A stretch of 64,000 nt of DNA, taken from contig CASDVM010000020.1 in NCBI GenBank assembly GCA_949284415.1, positions 1-64,000 of the forward strand. Reading direction: 5' to 3'. This stretch comes from an uncultured bacterium. Lineage in GTDB: Bacteria > Cyanobacteriota > Vampirovibrionia > Gastranaerophilales > Gastranaerophilaceae. The notes beneath the pieces are model-generated. The model had not been told where the DNA came from. It did not search any database and saw only the letters and a list, made by a program, of their open reading frames with translations. Each line of letters begins with the position of its first letter. The stretch's first letter is position 1. Below, piece by piece: positions 54,208-61,464 of the stretch. A program made the position numbers and the translations under genes.

Positions 54208-55042
54208 TTCTTAATTCCATATAAAACTTTTTCATACCGTCTTTGTAAGATGTAAATTTAAAATCCTTTATAAGATTTAATAATTTTGAGTTATCACCTG
54301 TATATTCTCTATTCATACCGGGATTTTTAATGATAACTTCAGATTTGTAATTAGAAAAATCATTAACTATTTTTGCTAAATCAACAATTTCTATACTTTC
54401 CGTAGGGGTTACGTTTATAAACTTCTCCTTTGTGGGATGATTTATAAAATATTCAACAACCTTACAGAAATCATCAATAAACAGAAAATCAAATTTCACA
54501 TTTTGATTTAAAACAACAGGTTCTTTTGCAAGGTTTGAATTTACTATACAGGATGTAACACGGGATTTGTCTTCGCCTGAGCCGTAAATTCCAAACAATC
54601 TGAGATTTAAAATATTATCTTGTTCTTCTATAATTTTAGAAATAAGATATTTTGAATACCCGTAAGGATCTTTCGGAATACTTTTTCCAAAATCACTTTC
54701 CTTAATCTTGCAAAGCGGACGGCTCTTGTCATATTCAGCACCTGATCCGATTGTAATCATCGGACGATTTTTTGAAGTTAAATCCGCAAGATTTGTAAAC
54801 ATTTCTATATTAGGTTTTGCGACATCATCAACAGTCGCATCAGGAGTAATTCTGACACCGCATGAAGCCGAATGAATAATATATTCTATATTATTATCTT
54901 CTACATACTTTTTCACAGCCTCTTTATCAAGTAAATTTAATTGAAAACTTCTCGGTGTAAAAAGATTAAATTTATCCGATAGAACTTTTTTAATATGTGA
55001 GCCGATAAATCCGCCCGATCCTGTTAGTAATATATTCTTCAC
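54182..55042 (-). CDS. NAD(P)-dependent epimerase/dehydratase-like SDR
   Basis: The 286-residue extended SDR starts with GTG at 55042. LLTGSGGFIGSHIKK is the NAD(P) site, IGSGAEYD holds the Ser, and YGYSKYLISK the Tyr-Lys pair. It probably epimerises or reduces a CDP-sugar made by the neighbouring rfbFGH enzymes; reduction of a 4-keto group after branching by the transketolase pair is a reasonable guess. It follows that pair by eight bases. Confidence 0.88.
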   Translation of the reverse strand: MKNILLTGSGGFIGSHIKKVLSDKFNLFTPRSFQLNLLDKEAVKKYVEDNNIEYIIHSASCGVRITPDATVDDVAKPNIEMFTNLADLTSKNRPMITIGSGAEYDKSRPLCKIKESDFGKSIPKDPYGYSKYLISKIIEEQDNILNLRLFGIYGSGEDKSRVTSCIVNSNLAKEPVVLNQNVKFDFLFIDDFCKVVEYFINHPTKEKFINVTPTESIEIVDLAKIVNDFSNYKSEVIIKNPGMNREYTGDNSKLLNLIKDFKFTSYKDGMKKFYMELRNGKTRTVS

Positions 55043-55050
55043 TACTGCAT

Positions 55051-55938
55051 TTACCCCTCTTCTCCAAAATATAATCCAAATTGTTTTTTAATAAATTTCT
55101 GGCTGCCAATATAATGTGAGAAGGTATCGGGAATACCTATTCTTTTGAATTTAATCCCCTTCCCGCTTTCTGCAATGACTTCGGCAACAGCGCTGCCGAG
55201 TCCTCCGATAATACTGTGTTCTTCCATAGTATGAATTTCAACGCAGTCATTGACCAGCTTTTCAATTATGTTTTTATCAATAGGTTTAACAGTATGCATA
55301 CTTATGAAATAAGGATTGCGCCCTTCTGCCTCAAGTTGTTTACAATAAGCTGCCGCATCCGGAAGCATATTGCTTGTTGAAATTACTGCAATATCGTTTC
55401 CCTCTTTTATAACAGAAGCCTTTCCGATTTCGATTTTGTTATTATCAAAAATACCTCTGTTATGACGTCCGATTCTTATATACATAGGCTTATTGCTATT
55501 AACAGATTGACGCACAATCTGCTCAGCCTCATTATTATCTCCAGGACAACATACTGTCATATTAGGAAGACTTCTCATCAAGGAGATATCTTCAATTGCA
55601 TGGTGGGTTGCACCTGCAGCACCGTACGTAAATCCGGCACCTATCCCGACAAGTTTGACATTTGTATTCATATAAGCAACATCCAGACGAACCTGCTCAA
55701 ATGCTCTTTCAACTAAAAAAGGGATAATTGTATAAACATAAGGTTTTTTACCTGCAAGAGCTAAACCTGCCGCTAAAGATACAGCATTTTGTTCTGCAAT
55801 ACCGCAATTTATAGAGCGCCCCGGGAATTTCTCGAAAAACGGTTCCAAAACCGAAAATCCCATATCAGGAGTAATCAATACAATATCCTTATCTTTTTCG
55901 GCAAGCTCTGTTAATGTATTTATAAATGTTTTTCTCAT
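55051..55938 (-). CDS. Transketolase C-terminal subunit (pyrimidine-binding and C-terminal domains)
   Basis: The 295-residue protein carries the second half of a split transketolase. INCGIAEQNAVSLAAGLALAG has the catalytic Glu for thiamine diphosphate, then GAAGATHHAIEDISLMRSLPN and the C-terminal EEHSIIGGLGSAVAEVIAE. It works with the N-terminal subunit encoded just upstream (TAATG overlap of stop and start). Inside a CDP-sugar cluster it probably modifies a sugar, not central metabolism. Confidence 0.92.
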   Translation of the reverse strand: MRKTFINTLTELAEKDKDIVLITPDMGFSVLEPFFEKFPGRSINCGIAEQNAVSLAAGLALAGKKPYVYTIIPFLVERAFEQVRLDVAYMNTNVKLVGIGAGFTYGAAGATHHAIEDISLMRSLPNMTVCCPGDNNEAEQIVRQSVNSNKPMYIRIGRHNRGIFDNNKIEIGKASVIKEGNDIAVISTSNMLPDAAAYCKQLEAEGRNPYFISMHTVKPIDKNIIEKLVNDCVEIHTMEEHSIIGGLGSAVAEVIAESGKGIKFKRIGIPDTFSHYIGSQKFIKKQFGLYFGEEG

Positions 55939-56735
55939 TAATATCTCTCCTCGATTTCCGCCAATGCAATCTCCAGCTGATTATCATCTGGGGATTTGTA
56001 ATGCCATTCAAGTCTGTTTTCCATAAATGACACACCTTTACCCTTTGTAGTATCAGCTATAATTGCAACAGGTTTATCGCTCGTATAAGTTAAAGTTCTT
56101 TTCAGTTCATCAAGATTGTTTCCGTCAATAACTAATGTATCAAAGCCGAAAGATTTCACTCTTTCTGCAATATTTGACTGATTTATGACATCATTTGTAG
56201 CACCAAAACCTTGAAATTTATTAAAATCAACAATAAATACAAAATTATTCAGCTTATGAGTCGATGCAAACATTAAAGCTTCCCATACAGAACCTTCGTT
56301 ACATTCTCCGTCCCCGCAGATTACAAACACTCTGCCGGAATTTTTGTCCATCTTTTTGGCTAGAGCAAAACCTGCACCTAAAGACGGGCCATGGCCTAAT
56401 GAGCCTGCTGAAACTTCAAAAAACGGAGATTTCTCTTTATCAATATGACATGGCAAAGAGCCTCCATCAATAGAATAATTTTCAATATAATATTTTGATA
56501 ATAAATCTCTATGATATAAAACAGAATACAAAGCTGCACTCGCATGTCCTTTGCTTAATATAATAATATCCCTGTCAGGAGAAGTTATATTATCTTTGTT
56601 TATATTTGCTACATCAAAGTATAAAGTATATAATATATCGACAACGCTCATAGCTGCACCAATATGGGATACTTTTGCTTTATGCACCATTTTTACTATT
56701 GTTTTTCTTATCTCTTTCAATATTGAATTTTTCAT
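55938..56735 (-). CDS. Transketolase N-terminal subunit (thiamine diphosphate-binding)
   Basis: The start is taken at MKNSILKE, preceded by GGTGAT; a longer frame to 56789 overlaps the rfbH end. The 265-residue protein has KGHASAALYSVL, GSLGHGPSLGAGFALAKK and the ThDP/Mg2+ motif GDGECNEGSVWEA ... VDFNKFQ. It starts 24 bases after the rfbH stop codon. With the C-terminal subunit it should move a two-carbon ketol unit. Confidence 0.92.
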   Translation of the reverse strand: MKNSILKEIRKTIVKMVHKAKVSHIGAAMSVVDILYTLYFDVANINKDNITSPDRDIIILSKGHASAALYSVLYHRDLLSKYYIENYSIDGGSLPCHIDKEKSPFFEVSAGSLGHGPSLGAGFALAKKMDKNSGRVFVICGDGECNEGSVWEALMFASTHKLNNFVFIVDFNKFQGFGATNDVINQSNIAERVKSFGFDTLVIDGNNLDELKRTLTYTSDKPVAIIADTTKGKGVSFMENRLEWHYKSPDDNQLEIALAEIEERY

Positions 56736-56758
56736 TATTTCATCACCAATTAAGTTTC

Positions 56759-58147
56759 TTAACAAGTTCCTTTTCCTGAAGCGACACAAACATCAGAAAC
56801 TTTACTATTAATAAATTCCTTTATAGTCCCTGCAATTCTGTCAATTTCTTCATCAACAAGTGCAGGGAAAGTTCCTACCCAGAAAGTGTTATTCATAATA
56901 AAATCTGTATTCGGCAGCAATTTATAATGTTCTTCGGTTAATTCCTTAGAATTTATTAATTTAGAATTGCCAATTCTTAAATCAACTTCATTATCAACAA
57001 TCATAGGCTGTCTCAGAATATTACCTGCGAATAATTGGCGAGTACCGACATTATGGCTTTCCAGATATTCAACCATTTCTTGTTTGGTAAACGGTGCATT
57101 TTCTTTTACGGAAATCAAATATCCAAACCAAGAGGGTTTTACTCCTTCCTTAATTTTCGGAAGAATCAAATAATCTTTCATATCAGACAACTTTTCAGTC
57201 AAACGGTCTGCATTATGTGTTCTGATACCTATAAATTTATCCAATTTATCAATTTGCGAGCATCCTAAAGCTGCCTGCCAATCAGTAATTTTCAAATTAA
57301 ATCCTATATGAGAATACGTATACTTATGATCATATCCGAACGGAAGATTGCCTAACTGCTGTGAAAATCTCTTTCCGCAAACACCATCACGTCCCGGCGG
57401 GCAGCAGCAATCTCTTCCCCAGTCTCTAAATGACATAATTATTTTGTATAATAACGGATCATTTGTTATTACGGCACCGCCTTCACCCATTGTTAAATGG
57501 TGTGCAGGATAGAAACTAAATGTCCCGATATGTCCTATAGTTCCGATTTTTCTGCCTTTATATTCTCCTCCAAGAGCATCACAGCTGTCTTCTATAACCC
57601 ACAGGTTATACTTTTGGGCAAGTGTCATTATTTTATCCAAATCATAGCTGTTACCTAAGGTATGCGCAAGAAAAATTGCTTTTGTTTTTGGAGAAATAGC
57701 TTCCTCTATTTTATCTGCATCAATATTATATGTGCCGATTTCACAATCCACAAATACAGGCACCATTCCATGCTGGATAATAGGATTAATAGTAGTAGGA
57801 AATCCTGCAGCTACAGAAATTACTTCATCACCTTTTTTCAAAGCTCTTTCACCCAATTTGTGAGATGTCAAAGCTGAAAAAGCCAATAAATTAGCACTGG
57901 AACCCGAATTAGTAGAAAGTGCATATTTAACACCGAGATATTTGGCAAACTTTGTTTCAAATTCTTTATTAAATCTTCCTGCAGTAAGCCACATATCCAG
58001 AGAAGCATCAATCATATTTAACAATTCTTCTTCGCCAAGAAGTTTTCCGCTCGGCGGAATATAATCAAATACCCGTTTTTTACCAAAAACTTCTTTATAA
58101 TATTCTTTTGCGGCTTCTTTTACTTTATTGCGTAATTCTTGTTCCAT
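56759..58147 (-). CDS. rfbH: RfbH/DdhC-type CDP-4-keto-6-deoxyglucose-3-dehydrase (E1)
   Basis: This is the PMP- and [2Fe-2S]-dependent enzyme that removes the 3-hydroxyl in 3,6-dideoxyhexose synthesis. In SFYPAHHLTMGEGG the usual PLP lysine is replaced by His216, the E1 hallmark. The cysteine pattern Cys189-x57-Cys247-x1-Cys249-x7-Cys257 matches exactly the cluster motif described for E1. The 462-residue protein is full length. The usual partner reductase E3 is not in the window, so electrons must come from elsewhere. The 3' neighbour is the transketolase pair and the 5' neighbour rfbG, which it overlaps by 28 bases. Confidence 0.95.
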   Translation of the reverse strand: MEQELRNKVKEAAKEYYKEVFGKKRVFDYIPPSGKLLGEEELLNMIDASLDMWLTAGRFNKEFETKFAKYLGVKYALSTNSGSSANLLAFSALTSHKLGERALKKGDEVISVAAGFPTTINPIIQHGMVPVFVDCEIGTYNIDADKIEEAISPKTKAIFLAHTLGNSYDLDKIMTLAQKYNLWVIEDSCDALGGEYKGRKIGTIGHIGTFSFYPAHHLTMGEGGAVITNDPLLYKIIMSFRDWGRDCCCPPGRDGVCGKRFSQQLGNLPFGYDHKYTYSHIGFNLKITDWQAALGCSQIDKLDKFIGIRTHNADRLTEKLSDMKDYLILPKIKEGVKPSWFGYLISVKENAPFTKQEMVEYLESHNVGTRQLFAGNILRQPMIVDNEVDLRIGNSKLINSKELTEEHYKLLPNTDFIMNNTFWVGTFPALVDEEIDRIAGTIKEFINSKVSDVCVASGKGTC

Positions 58148-59208
58148 TTTATATTTCCCTCATATTCTTTTATTTGTTCCAAAGTAAATTCATACATATC
58201 TTTATCTTTTGCATAGAAGTGTTTATACCAATCAACCGTTTCGGCAATTGCAGCATCTGCGGTATAAGTAGGTGTCCAGCCTAAAACCCTTTCTGCTTTT
58301 TCAATATTCAGCATTAAAAGATTTGCTTCATGAAGGTTATCTTTTTTATGAACAACAACCTCGCCTCTGCCATAATAATCGACAACTTTTTGAGCTACTT
58401 CAGCAACTCTCAAAACACTCTCCTCATTAGGCCCAAAATTAAAGCCTTCTGCATATTTTTTACCTTCTTCCAAAAGTTTTTGTCCCAACAGTAAATAACC
58501 TGATAAAGGTTCCAAAACATGCTGCCACGGTCTTACTGCAACAGGGTTTCGGATTTCTATTCGTTCTCCTGCATTAATATATCTTACACAATCAGGGATT
58601 AACCTGTCTAAAGCCCAATCACCTCCGCCGATCACGTTACCGGCTCTTGCCGTAGCCATTGCATAAGCGTTTTCACCTTGAAGGAAAGAACGTCTGAAAG
58701 AGGATGACATAATTTCAACACACCCTTTTGATGACGAATACATATCATATCCGCCCATAGGTTCATCTTCTCTGTAACCTCTATCTATTTCTTTATTTTC
58801 ATAACATTTATCAGTAGTTACATTAACAAACGCCTTTACCGACTTACACTTTTGAGCGGCCAGCAAAACATTTAAAGTTCCGATAACATTTGTTTGATAA
58901 GTTAATAAAGGCTCGGAATAAGATAACCTTACAAGAGGCTGAGCTGCCAAATGAAAAATAATATCAGGTTCAAAATCCAGTAAAGTTTTCTCAAGCTTGC
59001 CAGCATCCAAAATATTCCCCGTAACAGATTTATATATTCTGCTTTGGATATTCAACTCTTTAAACATTGACGGGTGAGTATTAGGTTCTAAAGAATATCC
59101 GCACACATCCGCCCCCATTGAAGTCAGCCATAATGCCAACCAGCTTCCCTTAAAACCTGTATGCCCTGTCAAAAAGACTTTTTTACCTTTATAAATATTA
59201 TTAAACAT
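58120..59208 (-). CDS. rfbG: CDP-glucose 4,6-dehydratase
   Basis: RfbG/DdhB converts CDP-glucose to CDP-4-keto-6-deoxyglucose. The 362-residue SDR has VFLTGHTGFKGSWLALWL at the NAD site, VNVTTDKCYENKE with the Thr-Asp, and YSSSKGCVE with the Tyr-Lys. These motifs, especially GHTGFKGSWL and DKCYENKE, are diagnostic for this dehydratase. AGAGGT is the SD sequence. It overlaps rfbF by eight bases. Confidence 0.95.
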   Translation of the reverse strand: MFNNIYKGKKVFLTGHTGFKGSWLALWLTSMGADVCGYSLEPNTHPSMFKELNIQSRIYKSVTGNILDAGKLEKTLLDFEPDIIFHLAAQPLVRLSYSEPLLTYQTNVIGTLNVLLAAQKCKSVKAFVNVTTDKCYENKEIDRGYREDEPMGGYDMYSSSKGCVEIMSSSFRRSFLQGENAYAMATARAGNVIGGGDWALDRLIPDCVRYINAGERIEIRNPVAVRPWQHVLEPLSGYLLLGQKLLEEGKKYAEGFNFGPNEESVLRVAEVAQKVVDYYGRGEVVVHKKDNLHEANLLMLNIEKAERVLGWTPTYTADAAIAETVDWYKHFYAKDKDMYEFTLEQIKEYEGNIKWNKNYAIK

Positions 59209-60004
59209 TTACAACCTCTTTGCTATTTAACCATTTTGCCCATGGTGCATTACCGTTTTCCCACATTTCAGTCAAATCGATTTTATCCTTAAGTGTATCC
59301 ATCGGTTTCCAGAAACCGTCATGCTTATAAGCACACAATTTTTCATCTTCGGCAAGTTTTTCCAAAGGCTCGCGCTCAAAAATAACTTTATTATGAGAGC
59401 CGTCAATATAATCAAAGATTTCGGGTTCACAAACAAAGAAACCGCCGTTAACCCAGGCTCCATCGCCCTTTGGTTTTTCTTTAAATGACATAACATCGTT
59501 TGAAGATGAAAGATTTAAAGCGCCAAATTTTCCTGAAGGCTGGACAGCAGTCATTGTAAGATATTTGCCTTTAGCTTCATGATATTTAATAAGATCATTT
59601 ATATTTACATCGGAAACCCCATCCCCGTATGTCAACATAAATCTTTCATTTCCGATATATTTTTGAGCCTTTTTGATACGGCTGCCTGTCATAGTATCCA
59701 AACCAGTGTATAACATTGTAACCTTCCAGGGTTCTGTCTGAATTCTGTGAATATCAACCGTATTGTTTAACATATCAACCGTTATATCCGAATACTGCTG
59801 ATAATAATGAACAAAATAATCTTTTATAATATGAGATTTATACCCTGTTAATATGATAAATTCATTAAACCCGTAATATGAATAGGATTTCATTATATGC
59901 CATAATATTGGTTTTCCTCCGATTGCAACCATTGGTTTGGGGATTAATTTAGTTTCCTCTGATAAACGGGTGCCAAGACCTCCTGCGAGTATTACAACCT
60001 TCAT
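59201..60004 (-). CDS. rfbF: Glucose-1-phosphate cytidylyltransferase
   Basis: RfbF/DdhA makes CDP-glucose, the first step of the pathway. The start is taken at MKVVILAGG, since AAGGAG lies seven bases before it; an ATG two codons upstream is closer to the SD sequence. LAGGLGTRL, LIPKPMVAIGGKPILWHIMK and YGDGVSDV are clear. The start overlaps the stop codon of the upstream glycosyltransferase by one base (TAATG). Confidence 0.95.
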   Translation of the reverse strand: MKVVILAGGLGTRLSEETKLIPKPMVAIGGKPILWHIMKSYSYYGFNEFIILTGYKSHIIKDYFVHYYQQYSDITVDMLNNTVDIHRIQTEPWKVTMLYTGLDTMTGSRIKKAQKYIGNERFMLTYGDGVSDVNINDLIKYHEAKGKYLTMTAVQPSGKFGALNLSSSNDVMSFKEKPKGDGAWVNGGFFVCEPEIFDYIDGSHNKVIFEREPLEKLAEDEKLCAYKHDGFWKPMDTLKDKIDLTEMWENGNAPWAKWLNSKEVVNV

Positions 60005-61047
60005 TAACATACTCCTTTTATATTTTTATTTATTCTACATAATTTTATTTTAATAAAAGAAAACAGCCTCAGATAATACTTTATAACGAGTAGATTTTTT
60101 TCAACGTCAAAAATTTTTTTTCTGCTGATAAAAATAATTCTGTATAAAGAATAAAAAAGAATTACATTTAAAATAAACATAATTTTGTCTCTGAGAGAAA
60201 GAACTGCGAACACACATAAATAATTGTATAAATTTTGTTCAGGTTCTTTTTTTAAGTAAAAAAGTAATTTAGCAGAATTTAATTCAGTACAAAAACTGTT
60301 ATGTGAAATAATATAATTTCTGATTTTCTTGTCTTTTATTAAATATAAAGAATTAGCATAACCGCTAATCCAATTCATGCCTTTTTGCAAAGGATGAATA
60401 TTATCATAATTATAACCTCTGGTAAAAGAATATTCCCCATTTTCATCACGGTTGTCTCTGACTAAAACTATAGCATCAGAAACAATAGATATCTTTCGAT
60501 TTTCATTTATCAACTTTGAAGCCAGTGCAAGATGAGGAAACATATTGGAAATATTAAATTCCATATTCCCGATAACAGTATCATCAATATTAGATGTTTT
60601 ATAAATAACTCCTGGAACAAATGTCATTTGGTCAAACAATTGAGCAATATCATATTTCGGACATTCATACGTTGCAACTACAATTGCATCAGAATCATCT
60701 TGAATAAATTTTTCAACTTCACTCCATCCATCCCAGCAAAAATCATCATTATCGGCAAGAACCCATACATAATCTTTGCTTGCATTATAAAAAGCTTTTA
60801 CAATATTGGCATTTCCGCCAATGTTATATTTATTTTTTTCATACACTAAATTATCATGCAATAGCTGATATCTGCGAACAACTTCAAAAGTTTCATCTGT
60901 CGAATTATTATCTATAACTTTTATACAAAAATTCCTGATAGGAGAGTCTTCGGCAAAAATGCGGTTCAATGCAGCATTAAGCCTTGATGCCCTGTTAAAC
61001 GTAATTATAAAAATATCGAGTTTTTCAGAAATAGCGCTATTTACCAA
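60004..61047 (-). CDS. Family 2 glycosyltransferase, first gene before rfbF
   Basis: LDIFIITFNRASRLN, IKVIDNNSTDETF, NIGGNANIVKAF and VWVLADNDDFCWDG mark the GT-A fold with its metal site. I place the start at TTG 61047, six bases after AAGGGG. The longer ATG frame at 61080 has its SD sequence directly touching the start codon and would add 11 residues, so it remains possible. A C-terminal hydrophobic helix (LRDKIMFILNVILFYSLY) suggests membrane association. Confidence 0.88.
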   Translation of the reverse strand: MVNSAISEKLDIFIITFNRASRLNAALNRIFAEDSPIRNFCIKVIDNNSTDETFEVVRRYQLLHDNLVYEKNKYNIGGNANIVKAFYNASKDYVWVLADNDDFCWDGWSEVEKFIQDDSDAIVVATYECPKYDIAQLFDQMTFVPGVIYKTSNIDDTVIGNMEFNISNMFPHLALASKLINENRKISIVSDAIVLVRDNRDENGEYSFTRGYNYDNIHPLQKGMNWISGYANSLYLIKDKKIRNYIISHNSFCTELNSAKLLFYLKKEPEQNLYNYLCVFAVLSLRDKIMFILNVILFYSLYRIIFISRKKIFDVEKNLLVIKYYLRLFSFIKIKLCRINKNIKGVC

Positions 61048-61080
61048 ACTACACCCCTTAATAAAACCAATTCCCTGCAT

Positions 61081-61464
61081 TCCTTGAATAAAGGTAATAA
61101 AATATAAGAGTGAAGCCTGTCATCTGCTACATTGTTCTTTAAATAAAACTCTTTAAACTTTATTAACGGAGATATAGTTGTCATGCCAAAATTTTCCATA
61201 TCCTCAAAGAAGCTGTATCACCGGATTCCGGTATAATAATCTAACATAACTTAAAATATGTTGAGTTATTATCTCTAAATACCAGAAATAATAGTAACAC
61301 AAAGAAACAAAATTCTTCTCGGCATGGAAAATTTTGTTGAACTTTTCTTAATATTTCATGTAAAACTATAACCGTAAACAGTGATTTGCTTGAATTATGG
61401 CAACTTAACATATATATAGAAATGTTAAATTAAGTTTTACATTGAATTATTTATAAAATCATTG
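61081..61464. other. Intergenic region within the glycan locus
   Basis: No convincing gene is seen. ACAAAATT (61307-61314) and AATTTTGT (61330-61337) form an 8-bp hairpin. The minus-strand promoter of the downstream operon probably lies here, since the gap is far larger than any other in the cluster. Confidence 0.5.

Noticed and set aside
55051-56735. Pyruvate dehydrogenase E1 or DXP synthase pair
   Set aside because: The motifs GDGECNEGSVWEA and GIAEQN with these lengths fit a split transketolase; no lipoyl partner or DXS-specific linker is present.
56759-58147. Ordinary DegT-type aminotransferase
   Set aside because: The PLP lysine is replaced by His216 and the four cluster cysteines have E1 spacing, so it is the 3-dehydrase.
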